A stretch of 19,533 bases of DNA from an uncultured Selenomonadales bacterium (GTDB lineage: Bacteria; Bacillota; Negativicutes; Selenomonadales; Selenomonadaceae): positions 1 to 19,533 of the forward strand of contig CALEPR010000050.1 in assembly GCA_937910665.1 (NCBI GenBank), given 5' to 3'. This document shows positions 1-6,911 of this stretch, one piece after another (within the stretch, counting starts at the first letter, position 1; each line of letters begins with the position of its first letter). The notes under the pieces were generated by a model that saw nothing but the letters and a program-made list of their open reading frames with translations, made no database searches and was not told the origin of the DNA. The position numbers and the translations under genes were made by a program.

Positions 1-163
1 TCTATTATTTTCATTCTTCCATTTTACCATATTTTGCAAAATTGATTTCCGTGCATACAGTTATAATCTATCAAAATTCCAACAACATGAAATCTTTAAT
101 TTTTTTATGTATCCTCACAACAGGTTAACATAACACAATCTGAAAATAGATTGAAAAAACTTC

Positions 164-193
164 TTTACAAAATGTTTGAATGTGTGCTAAAAT
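164..193 (+). promoter_or_regulatory. Probable sigma-A promoter of sepF
   Basis: A -35 box TTTACA (164-169) and a -10 box TAAAAT (188-193) are separated by 18 bp. The -10 box is preceded by TGC, which resembles an extended -10. It lies about 45 bp upstream of the sepF start. The rest of 1-236 shows no convincing gene. The assignment is by eye, without transcript data. Confidence 0.55.
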
Positions 194-236
194 GGCAAAA
201 CCTTGAAGGGTGTGATGAAACATTAAGGAAGGACAG

Positions 237-836
237 ATGCGTATGGTAATGGATTGGATCAAGAAGGTAACAGATATAATTATGCCTCTGGAACCCTTGC
301 CGGAGGAAGACGAATTGGAAGAAGTCAAGAAAGTCGAGTCGAAGTCATCGGAAAGCAAACCTATTCAGATGCAACAACAAGAACCTGTCATGCGTCGAGC
401 GGCGGCAGGTGGAGGAACAACAAAGGCAACTGTTAATTATTCTGCCGGAAGTGTTTTGACTTCGGACAACGGCACAACTTCGATCGACGGCATGAGGTAC
501 ACTGCATACTCAGACAATTCGGTTTCAACTCCGACTGCTCGCCCAAGTCTTACGGTTGTGAAAAGTCACGATTTGACGATGAAAATTTACGCACCTGACA
601 ACTTCGATCAGGTTGTCGGAATAGCCGACGATATTTTGGAAAAAAGAGCGGCAGTGGTGAATTATGAGCGCGTGAGCGGCGAAGATCAACGCAGGATCAG
701 CGACTTTGTTAATGGCGTTTGCTATATTACAGATGGAACAGTCAGCATGGTTTCGGAAAAAATTTTTCTATACATGCCTGCAGGTGTTGAGTCGGGGGAG
801 ATTGCGAGAGTTGCAACTTCAGTGCGTATGCGCTGA
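237..836 (+). CDS. sepF: Cell division protein SepF
   Basis: SepF is a cytoplasmic protein that binds the membrane and FtsZ, and helps anchor and bundle the Z-ring. The 199-residue product starts with a short amphipathic segment (residues 1-18) fitting the membrane-binding helix of the family. A long acidic then Gln/Ala/Gly/Thr-rich linker follows (about 20-102), then the conserved SepF core (about 103-184) with the RAAVVNYERVSGEDQRRISD segment and the ITDGTVSMVSEKIFLYMP end. The length is somewhat above the usual 150 or so because of the linker. The ATG at 237 is chosen because AAGGAAGG sits just upstream. A promoter in front and a terminator behind suggest a single-gene transcript. The ylm-cluster neighbours usual in other Firmicutes are absent here. 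Confidence 0.95.
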   Translation: MRMVMDWIKKVTDIIMPLEPLPEEDELEEVKKVESKSSESKPIQMQQQEPVMRRAAAGGGTTKATVNYSAGSVLTSDNGTTSIDGMRYTAYSDNSVSTPTARPSLTVVKSHDLTMKIYAPDNFDQVVGIADDILEKRAAVVNYERVSGEDQRRISDFVNGVCYITDGTVSMVSEKIFLYMPAGVESGEIARVATSVRMR

Positions 837-872
837 AAAATGGAGTCATAAATTTTCAAAAACATTTTCAAG

Positions 873-913
873 AAAAAAATTTCCTGATACGTCAAAGGCA
901 GGAAATTTTTTTT
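873..913 (+). terminator. Rho-independent terminator after sepF
   Basis: The left arm AAAAAAATTTCCTG (873-886) pairs with the right arm CAGGAAATTTTTTTT (899-913), giving a stem with a CCTG/CAGG core that runs into a T-tract. It separates sepF from larC, whose ribosome binding site begins about 30 bp further on. Confidence 0.75.
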
Positions 914-956
914 GCGTGGAAAAGTGAATTAAAATTTTTGCTGGGAGGAAATTTTC

Positions 957-2198
957 ATGAAAACTTTGTATCTGGATTGCGCGAGCGGGATAAGCGGAAA
1001 TATGTTTCTCGGTGCTTGTATTCAACTCGGCGTTCCTGAAAAGTATTTAAAAACTGAATTGGAAAAATTAAATTTGCCGAATGAATATCAAATTGAAATT
1101 TCTGATGTGAGCAAAAATGGAATCGGCGCGGCTTACGTTGACGTAAAACTTTTGCGCGACTTCGAGCCTGAAAAAATTTCGCCGGACAAGCCGAATATTC
1201 GCCGAATAAACAGACTTACTCACGGACACAAGCACAGAACTATGGCAGACATCAGAAAAATTATCGACAACTCGGAGTTAAATTCGACAGTAAAAAATTT
1301 TGCGCTGTCAATTTTTTCTGTCATCGCGGCGGCAGAAGGAAAAGTTCATCAGCGTCCTGCGGAGGAGGTCAGCTTTCACGAAGTCGGAGCGATTGATTCG
1401 ATTGTCGATATTGTCGGCTGCGCGATTTGTCTTGAATATTTGGAAGTGAAAAAAATTTTTGTCGGCAAAATAAATGTCGGCAGCGGTTTTGTGAAATGTG
1501 CTCACGGTTTAATGCCTGTGCCTGCACCTGCGACTGCTGAACTTTTGCAAGGTTTTAAAACTTATTCCTTCGGCGCGGAAAAAGAATTGACGACACCGAC
1601 AGGCGCGGCGATTGTCAAAGCTCTTGCGGAATTTAATTCTGATTTGCCGGAAGATTTTACTTCGGAAAAAATTGGTTACGGTGCGGGAACTTTAGATTTA
1701 GAAATTCCAAATGTCTTGAGGATTTATCTCGGCGAAAGTTCGGGCAAGGTTGACAGAAAACTTTTGAAACTTGAAACAAATATTGATGACATGAATCCGC
1801 AAATTTACGGTTGGATTTATGAAAAACTTTTTGCGGCGGGAGCATTGGACGTTTGGACTACAAATATTTTGATGAAAAAAAATCGTCCCGCACAAACTTT
1901 GAGCGTTTTGGTTGACAGCGAACATGAAGCCGACTGCGTAAAAATTATTTTTGAGGAAACTACGACTATCGGAATTAGAGTTATCGAAATTGCAAAAAGA
2001 TTTGAAGCTGTCAGAAAAATGGCGAAAGTTGAAACGACTTGGGGGGAAGTTCAATGCAAAGTCAGCGCATGGGGCGGAAAAATTGTTTCAATCACTCCTG
2101 AGTATGAAGATTGCAAAAAACTTGCCAAAAAAAATTCTGTGCCTTTCAAAGCAGTTTGGCAGGAGGCTTTGACGAACCAGGAGTCGAGACTCGGTTGA
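957..2198 (+). CDS. larC: Nickel pincer cofactor biosynthesis protein LarC
   Basis: LarC inserts nickel, in a CTP-dependent reaction, into the sulfur-loaded nicotinic acid mononucleotide scaffold made by LarB and LarE. The product is the nickel-pincer cofactor of lactate racemase and related LarA-type racemases and epimerases. The 413-residue protein has the family start (LYLDCASGISGNMFLGA), the His-rich HGHKHR motif at residues 89-94, SFHEVGAIDSIVDIVG from residue 139, and the C-terminal LETNIDDMNPQ segment near residue 270. GGGAGG upstream supports the ATG at 957. The gene is one continuous reading frame, unlike Lactiplantibacillus plantarum larC, where two frames are joined by ribosomal frameshifting. 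larA, larB and larE are not in this window, so the enzyme served is unknown. Confidence 0.93.
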   Translation: MKTLYLDCASGISGNMFLGACIQLGVPEKYLKTELEKLNLPNEYQIEISDVSKNGIGAAYVDVKLLRDFEPEKISPDKPNIRRINRLTHGHKHRTMADIRKIIDNSELNSTVKNFALSIFSVIAAAEGKVHQRPAEEVSFHEVGAIDSIVDIVGCAICLEYLEVKKIFVGKINVGSGFVKCAHGLMPVPAPATAELLQGFKTYSFGAEKELTTPTGAAIVKALAEFNSDLPEDFTSEKIGYGAGTLDLEIPNVLRIYLGESSGKVDRKLLKLETNIDDMNPQIYGWIYEKLFAAGALDVWTTNILMKKNRPAQTLSVLVDSEHEADCVKIIFEETTTIGIRVIEIAKRFEAVRKMAKVETTWGEVQCKVSAWGGKIVSITPEYEDCKKLAKKNSVPFKAVWQEALTNQESRLG

Positions 2199-2265
2199 AA
2201 AAATTCTTGCCTGTGTACTCTTGAGAATCCTGCGCTTACTGAAGTGCTCATATAAAACCTTTAGT

Positions 2266-2294
2266 TTGACAGTCGGCAGAAAAAATTTTATACT
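2266..2294 (+). promoter_or_regulatory. Near-consensus sigma-A promoter of the binding-protein gene
   Basis: TTGACA (2266-2271) and TATACT (2289-2294) are separated by exactly 17 bp, the best promoter match in the window. It lies between larC and the solute-binding protein gene. The ribosome binding site AAGGAG (2322-2327) follows about 30 bp downstream. Strong constitutive transcription is likely. Confidence 0.75.
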
Positions 2295-2336
2295 ACCTGC
2301 GAAAAAATTTTTGTACTTTAAAAGGAGATGTAGAAA

Positions 2337-3524
2337 TTGTTTTTCGGTAAAAAGAAATTCAAACTTGCCGCACTTTTGGCAGGAAGTTTGTTGGCTTGTT
2401 CAGCTTTCACGGGTTGCGGCGGCGACAACGGCGCAGGCGGTGGAAATGCGGGCGACGAAATTGTTGTCGGTTCAAATTTTGAATTGACAGGAAATCATGC
2501 TCAGTACGGCAAAAGCAGCGCGAACGGTTTCAAACTTGCGATTAAAGAAATTAACGATGCCGGCGGGATCAACGGCAAGAAAATTAAAATTGTCGAGGCT
2601 GACAGCAAATCTGAAACTGCCGAGTCTGTCAACGCAGCCACAAAATTGATTTCGGACGACAAAGTTGTTGCGATTGTCGGCCCTGCTGTCACGGCGAATG
2701 TTATTGCAGAATCGCAAGTCGCAGCTGACAATAAAATTCCTGTCATCGCTCCCGACGCAACTAATCCAGATGTCACGGTTGAAAATGGAAATGTTAAGCC
2801 GTTCATCTTCCGCAGTTGCTTTATCGATCCTCAGCAGTCGGAAGTTATGGCAGAATTTGCCGCGAAAGATTTGAACGCGAAGACTGCAGTTCTTTATCTT
2901 GATTCAAGTTCTGACTATTCCAAGAGCTTGGGAAAAATTTTCAAGGAAAAATTTGAAGCTGCCGGCGGTCAAGTTGTAATGGAAGAAGCATTCCTCGCTA
3001 AAGATCAGGACTTCAAAGCCGCACTTACAAAAATTCAAACTGCAAATGCTGATGTAATTTTTGTTCCCGCTTACTATGAAGAAGTTGGAAAAATTGTAAA
3101 ACAGGCTCGTGAACTCGGAATTACTGCGACGATTCTCGGAACTGACGGCTGGGACGACAGCAAGGTTGTAGAAATTGCCGGAGCGGATGCTCTTGATAAT
3201 ACTTTCTTCTGCACACATTATTTTGAAGGCGACGAAGATGTTCAGGCTTTCCTCACAGCTTACAAAAATGAATTCAAAGAAGATCCTAACGTCTTTGCAG
3301 CACTCGGTTACGACGCAGGAAAAATGTTGATCGATGCAATTCAGCGCGGCGGAGACAGCGCGGAAAAAATTCGCGACAACATTGAAAACATTAAAGACCT
3401 CCAAGTCGGCACCGGAGTTATCACGATGGATATGAAAACTCATAACCCGATTAAAGGAATCGTCGTCATCGAAAACAAAGGCGGCGCACGCGAACTCAAA
3501 ACAAAAATTGCTCCACAAGGATAA
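2337..3524 (+). CDS. Branched-chain amino acid ABC transporter substrate-binding lipoprotein (LivJ/LivK type)
   Basis: This is an extracytoplasmic receptor that binds an amino acid, probably a branched-chain one, and passes it to an ABC permease. The 395-residue protein starts at TTG 2337, supported by AAGGAG nine bases upstream; the nearer ATG runs straight into a stop. Residues 1-27 form a lipoprotein signal with FTGC (C27 the likely lipidated Cys; LLAC at C21 is a weaker alternative), followed by a Gly-rich tether. The mature part is a type 1 periplasmic-binding fold with the family words GSNFELTGNHAQYGKSSANG, NDAGGINGKKI and VAIVGPAVTAN. No livHMGF permease or ATPase genes are nearby, so it is an orphan receptor here. 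The ligand cannot be read from the sequence. The LRAT gene begins 33 bp downstream with no terminator between. Confidence 0.92.
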   Translation: MFFGKKKFKLAALLAGSLLACSAFTGCGGDNGAGGGNAGDEIVVGSNFELTGNHAQYGKSSANGFKLAIKEINDAGGINGKKIKIVEADSKSETAESVNAATKLISDDKVVAIVGPAVTANVIAESQVAADNKIPVIAPDATNPDVTVENGNVKPFIFRSCFIDPQQSEVMAEFAAKDLNAKTAVLYLDSSSDYSKSLGKIFKEKFEAAGGQVVMEEAFLAKDQDFKAALTKIQTANADVIFVPAYYEEVGKIVKQARELGITATILGTDGWDDSKVVEIAGADALDNTFFCTHYFEGDEDVQAFLTAYKNEFKEDPNVFAALGYDAGKMLIDAIQRGGDSAEKIRDNIENIKDLQVGTGVITMDMKTHNPIKGIVVIENKGGARELKTKIAPQG

Positions 3525-3557
3525 TTTTCAGACAGAAATTTTTAGAAGGACTTCAAA

Positions 3558-4076
3558 ATGGCAGATATAAATTTTGGCGATGTCATTTACGTTGACAGAG
3601 GACTTTATAAACATTTCGGAATTTATTCCGGCAAAAAGAAAGTCATTCACTACACGAAAGACGACGCAAGTTTTTTAGATGGAACGATTCAGGAAACTTC
3701 ACTGTCAAAATTTATGGACGGCGAAAGAATTTGTTGCGTCTGCAATTTTGATGAAAGAGGAAATCGCACTTCTGTAGAAAAGTCGATTCTGCCTGCGCCG
3801 CTCGCTCTCGACGTTGGAAACAAATTAAATATTTTTGACGGCTTGAAAATTTTTAAGTCGCTCTACGATTTAATTTTTTCTGAGGAAGGCAAATTGTATT
3901 CTCCTGAGGAAACCGTTTCGAGGGCTCGAAATTGCATCGGTCAAAAAGGTTATGACTTGCTTTTTCATAACTGCGAACATTTTGCTGTGTGGTGTAAAAC
4001 CGGAGTTGAAAAGTCAGCGCAGATTGATGAAATTATTGACATTCTTGCAGAAACAGGTCGGCGGATTCGCCTTTAA
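3558..4076 (+). CDS. LRAT-domain protein (NlpC/P60-related fold)
   Basis: This 172-residue protein has the lecithin:retinol acyltransferase-like fold. Its likely catalytic set is visible: H19 in YKHFGIY, H31 in VIHY, and C139 in the hallmark HNCEHFAVWC segment (residues 137-146). Members use the Cys as a nucleophile in acyl transfer or in lipid or peptide hydrolysis. Bacterial substrates are mostly unknown, so only thiol acyltransferase or hydrolase chemistry is inferred. There is no signal peptide or clear membrane segment, so it is probably cytoplasmic. AGAAGGA precedes the ATG. With a 33-bp gap and no terminator it could be read from the strong promoter of the binding-protein gene, but no functional link is evident. 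Confidence 0.85.
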   Translation: MADINFGDVIYVDRGLYKHFGIYSGKKKVIHYTKDDASFLDGTIQETSLSKFMDGERICCVCNFDERGNRTSVEKSILPAPLALDVGNKLNIFDGLKIFKSLYDLIFSEEGKLYSPEETVSRARNCIGQKGYDLLFHNCEHFAVWCKTGVEKSAQIDEIIDILAETGRRIRL

Positions 4077-4167
4077 CAAAAAAAATTTTGCATTGAGATA
4101 AAAAAAATTCCGTCGGCAGATTTTAAAATTTGTCGGCGGGAAGATTTTTTTTTACAGGAACAAAAAT

Positions 4168-4255
4168 AATTTTTGTCGAAGAATTTTTGTCGAAGAATTT
4201 TTGTCGAAGAATTTTTTTGTCAAAGAATTTTTTTGTCAAAGAATTTTTGTCGAAG
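4168..4255 (+). repeat. Tandem repeat array, six units of 14 or 16 bp
   Basis: Six head-to-tail units run from 4168 to 4255. Units 1, 2, 3 and 6 are AATTTTTGTCGAAG (14 bp). Units 4 and 5 are 16 bp, with two extra T and CGAAG changed to CAAAG. The array fills most of the gap between the LRAT gene and the retropepsin-like gene and ends about 30 bp before the latter's start. Near-identity of the units suggests recent slippage or expansion. It may vary in copy number between strains. Confidence 0.9.
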
Positions 4256-4286
4256 AAGTTACAAAATTTTTTTGGGGGGAGTAAAA

Positions 4287-4781
4287 ATGAAAGAATTTTC
4301 AATTCCGCTGAAAAAAGATTATCCGCGTCCTGTAATTGAACTTTATAAATTGCCGACGCTGATTGATACAGGTTCTGTAATTCCTGTTTTCTCAATTTTT
4401 CCTTCAACAATCGAAAAATACTTTGAATCCAAATTGATTTTGGAAGATGAATCAATCGAAGGTTTTGGCGGCAAAGAAAAAGGTTCTGTTTACCTAATAA
4501 AAAATTTTGAAGTCGGCGAGTTGAAATTTAAAGATTTTGAAGTTTTTGTTCCGAGAGAGCCGCATTTAAAATTTCCATTTTTGTTGAGCGCGACTTTATT
4601 TTTTGGAATGGAGTATACTTTCGACACAATCAACGGCAATTTTATTGTGCGAATGAAAGATGAACAGCGTTTTGAACGCGAATTTAAAATTAAAGATATT
4701 CACGGCAAACTTTATCCGCAAATTGACGGCGTTTTAATTCAAGATGTAGATAGTTTTTTACTTGACTGGATTATTTTTTGA
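4287..4781 (+). CDS. Small retropepsin-like aspartic protease domain protein
   Basis: The 164-residue product contains LIDTGSVIPVF, the hallmark of retropepsin-like aspartic proteases, with D27-T28-G29-S30 as the catalytic triplet and flap start. A later LLSATLFFGMEYTFDTINGNF stretch occupies the place of the hydrophobic Leu-Leu-Gly element that closes the fold. Such domains act as homodimers, each giving one Asp. There is no signal peptide. I chose ATG 4287 because GGGGGGAG (4274-4281) sits six bases upstream; the frame stays open upstream to a TTG at 4173, but that part only translates the tandem array into Lys/Asn/Phe/Arg-rich sequence. leuC starts 31 bp downstream, so the two may be cotranscribed. 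Substrate unknown; protease activity is inferred from the motif alone. Confidence 0.75.
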   Translation: MKEFSIPLKKDYPRPVIELYKLPTLIDTGSVIPVFSIFPSTIEKYFESKLILEDESIEGFGGKEKGSVYLIKNFEVGELKFKDFEVFVPREPHLKFPFLLSATLFFGMEYTFDTINGNFIVRMKDEQRFEREFKIKDIHGKLYPQIDGVLIQDVDSFLLDWIIF

Positions 4782-4812
4782 AAAATTTTTATAAAATTTA
4801 GGAGGAGTTTTA

Positions 4813-6069
4813 ATGGGAATGACGATGAGTGAAAAAATCCTTGCCAAGCACGCAGGATTAGATTTCGTGGAACCGGGACAACTTGTAGTTTGTCCGCTCG
4901 ACATGGTTTTGGCGAATGATGTAACAGGGCCGCCTTCAATTAAAGAATTTGAAAAAATTGGCAAGCCTGTTTTCGACGCAGAAAAAATTGCGCTAATTCC
5001 CGATCACTTTCAACCGGCGAAGGATATTAAAAGCGCGGACCTTGCAAAAAGTATGCGCGACTTCGCAAGAAAAAATAAAATCAAACATTATTACGAAGCC
5101 GGTCGAGTTGGAATCGAACATGTAATTTTGCCGGAGTTTGGAATTGTTGCGCCCGGAATGCTCACCATCGGAGCAGACTCACACACTTGCACTTACGGCG
5201 CATTGAACGGCTTTTCAACAGGCGTGGGGACGACGGACTTGGCAGTCGGGATGGCGACCGGAAAAGCTTGGTTCAAAGTTCCCGAAGCGATCAATGTTCA
5301 CCTGACAGGCAAAAAGTCGAGAGATATTTCAGGTAAAGATGTAATTTTGACTTTGATCGGAAAAATTGGAGTGGACGGTGCACTTTATAAAGCACTGGAA
5401 TTTTCAGGCGAAGGCGTTGCTGAACTTTCCATGACTGACAGACTGACAATTTCAAATATGGCGATTGAAGCCGGAGCAAAGGCTGGAGTTTTTCCTTTCG
5501 ACGAAGTGACAAGATTTTATGTCGATACCAGAGTCACAAAAAATTATGAACCTGTCGCGGCGGACGAAGATGCAAAATATTCTTCGACTGTCGAAATAAA
5601 TTTGTCGGAGCTGAAACCTGTCGTCGCCCTTCCTCATCTTCCTGAAAATGTAAAACCTGTTGAGGAAGTCGGAGAAATCAAAATTGATCAAGTTGTTATC
5701 GGTTCCTGCACAAATGGAAGACTTGAAGATTTAGAAATTGCGGCAGGAATTTTGAAAGGCAGAAAAATTTCTGAAAATGTTCGCTGCATAATTATTCCCG
5801 GCAGCCAAGCAATTTACAAGGAGGCGATGCGCTGTCATTGGATTGAAATTTTTATCGACGCAGGCTGCGTTGTAAGTTGTCCGACTTGCGGTCCTTGCTT
5901 GGGCGGTTACATGGGAATTTTGAGCGCAGGTGAGCGTTGCGTTTCCACGACGAACAGAAATTTCAGAGGAAGAATGGGACACGTTGACAGCGAAGTTTAT
6001 TTGGCAGGTCCTCACGTTGCTGCCGCCTCTGCGATTCTTGGAAAAATTGCTACACCAGCGGAAATTTAG
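4813..6069 (+). CDS. leuC: 3-isopropylmalate dehydratase large subunit
   Basis: With LeuD this forms isopropylmalate isomerase, which converts 2-isopropylmalate to 3-isopropylmalate in leucine synthesis through a [4Fe-4S] cluster. The 418-residue protein is of the shorter archaeal-type or homoaconitase-like class rather than the roughly 466-residue enterobacterial form. It has GADSHTCTYGALNGFSTGVG, and cluster ligands C299 (GSCTNG), C359 and C362 (CPTCGPC). TTNRNFRGRMG near the end is the substrate-binding segment. AGGAGGAG precedes the ATG at 4813; in-frame ATGs at 4819 and 4825 are possible starts. The stop codon TAG lies inside the first heptamer of a repeat element. Related enzymes acting on citramalate or homocitrate cannot be excluded, but pairing with leuD favours LeuC. 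Confidence 0.93.
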   Translation: MGMTMSEKILAKHAGLDFVEPGQLVVCPLDMVLANDVTGPPSIKEFEKIGKPVFDAEKIALIPDHFQPAKDIKSADLAKSMRDFARKNKIKHYYEAGRVGIEHVILPEFGIVAPGMLTIGADSHTCTYGALNGFSTGVGTTDLAVGMATGKAWFKVPEAINVHLTGKKSRDISGKDVILTLIGKIGVDGALYKALEFSGEGVAELSMTDRLTISNMAIEAGAKAGVFPFDEVTRFYVDTRVTKNYEPVAADEDAKYSSTVEINLSELKPVVALPHLPENVKPVEEVGEIKIDQVVIGSCTNGRLEDLEIAAGILKGRKISENVRCIIIPGSQAIYKEAMRCHWIEIFIDAGCVVSCPTCGPCLGGYMGILSAGERCVSTTNRNFRGRMGHVDSEVYLAGPHVAAASAILGKIATPAEI

Positions 6070-6139
6070 GGGTTAGGGATTAGGAATTAGGGGTTAGGGA
6101 ATTTTTCTAGCCCCTAGCACCTAGCTCCTAATCAGCTAA
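6066..6139 (+). repeat. Heptamer inverted-repeat element between leuC and leuD
   Basis: The left arm is five perfect 7-bp units in phase: TTAGGGG (6066), TTAGGGA (6073), TTAGGAA (6080), TTAGGGG (6087) and TTAGGGA (6094). The right arm, from 6107, has units CTAGCCC, CTAGCAC and CTAGCTC and then CTAATCAG, the imperfect reverse complement. Together they can fold into a long hairpin. The first unit supplies the TAG stop of leuC. Lying inside the leuCD unit with no T-run after it, it is unlikely to be a plain terminator. Confidence 0.85.
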
Positions 6140-6160
6140 CAAGAAAGGAAGTTTTTTTTT

Positions 6161-6655
6161 ATGACAGTTGAAGGAAAAGTTTGGCGTTACGGAGATAATA
6201 TTGATACTGACGTAATAATTCCTGCGAGGTATCTGAATACTTTCGATCCTGCGGAACTTGCCAAGCATTGTATGGTTGATATTGATGAAACTTTTGCGCC
6301 GAATGTAAAAGCTGGTGACATTATGGTTGGCGGAAAAAATTTCGGTTGCGGATCGAGTCGTGAACATGCACCTGTTGCAATTAAAGCATCGGGGATTCCT
6401 GTGATCATCGCGGCGAGTTTTGCAAGAATTTTTTATCGCAACGGAATAAATATCGGTCTGCCACTTTTGGAAATTGGCGACGAAGTTGAAAAAATTTCTG
6501 CCAATGACATTTTGAAAGTCGATACCTCAACAGGCGTGATCGAAAATTTGACGACCGGTGACAAATTTAAATCTCAACCGCTGCCGGGATTTGTCCAAGA
6601 GATTTCCAAAGCCGGCGGCTTGATAAATTACATAAAGCAATCTGTTTCCGATTAA
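6161..6655 (+). CDS. leuD: 3-isopropylmalate dehydratase small subunit
   Basis: This is the swivel-domain subunit of isopropylmalate isomerase and partners the LeuC encoded just upstream. The 164-residue protein matches the short archaeal-type LeuD class. It has the N-terminal VWRYGDNIDTDVIIPARYL and the substrate-contacting GGKNFGCGSSREHAP segment (residues 57-71). AAGGAAG (6145-6151) is separated from the ATG by a run of nine T. A 91-bp gap filled mostly by a heptamer hairpin separates it from leuC, which could tune the LeuC:LeuD ratio or RNA stability; that is inference. The stop TAA falls at the edge of a second, degenerate heptamer element. leuA and leuB are not in the window. Confidence 0.94.
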   Translation: MTVEGKVWRYGDNIDTDVIIPARYLNTFDPAELAKHCMVDIDETFAPNVKAGDIMVGGKNFGCGSSREHAPVAIKASGIPVIIAASFARIFYRNGINIGLPLLEIGDEVEKISANDILKVDTSTGVIENLTTGDKFKSQPLPGFVQEISKAGGLINYIKQSVSD

Positions 6656-6690
6656 GGAGTTAGAAAAAATCTAGTCTCTCGCCCCTAATC
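6651..6690 (+). repeat. Short degenerate heptamer inverted repeat after leuD
   Basis: ATTAAGGAGTTAG (6651-6663), overlapping the leuD stop codon, faces CTAGTCTCTCGCCCCTAAT (6671-6689). The outer ATTA/TAAT and inner TTAG/CTAG words pair, but the middle does not. It looks like a decayed or shortened member of the family found between leuC and leuD. It might weakly terminate leuD transcription, although there is no T-run. Confidence 0.6.
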
Positions 6691-6694
6691 AGAT

Positions 6695-6757
6695 TCAAAT
6701 TGCAATGATAAGTCGAACACTTTTTAAAATTTTATCATCTTCTTGAAACTTCAACAT
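6695..6757 (-). CDS. Candidate 20-residue peptide ORF (doubtful)
   Basis: On the minus strand in the leuD-cobM gap an ATG at 6757 opens a 20-codon frame reading MLKFQEDDKILKSVRLIIAI. It is preceded by AGGAGG with nine-base spacing, as good a ribosome binding site as any in the window. The rest of the gap 6656-6910 has no other gene signal. It could be a genuine small peptide, or the 5' remnant of a gene cut short beside the degenerate repeat that begins five bases after its stop. No family is recognisable, and a strong Shine-Dalgarno sequence alone is weak proof. Confidence 0.25.
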   Translation of the reverse strand: MLKFQEDDKILKSVRLIIAI

Positions 6758-6897
6758 AATTTGTTACCTCCTGCTTTTCAACTTTTAAGATAACATTTTT
6801 TGCTTGAAGTTTTTTTCTGTTTTCTATTCTCAAAACGAGTTAATTATTTTTTTCCTTCCGATGAAGTTGTCACAATTTTTTCAACGCTTACAAATTT

Positions 6898-6911
6898 ATT
6901 CGATATCGAAT
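6898..6911. repeat. Perfect 14-bp palindrome at the cobM stop
   Basis: ATTCGATATCGAAT is self-complementary over 14 bp and overlaps the first base of the cobM stop codon on the plus strand. It is too short and has no loop or T-run for a standard terminator, so it could be a protein-binding site or chance. Confidence 0.5.

Noticed and set aside
1..120. A possible divergent gene start at the left edge (ATG on the minus strand at 14)
   Set aside because: Only a few codons are inside the window and neither a clear promoter nor a ribosome binding site is seen.
4168..4255. CRISPR array
   Set aside because: The units are directly adjacent 14/16-bp repeats without unique spacers.
4123..4455. A 110-codon minus-strand frame across the tandem repeat array
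   Set aside because: It is the complement of the repeat array and the start of the retropepsin-like gene, has low-complexity Lys/Phe content and no family resemblance.
6066..6139. Simple terminator or leucine attenuator between leuC and leuD
   Set aside because: No T-run follows, no Leu-rich leader peptide is present, and the same element type occurs at unrelated genes, including inside polC.
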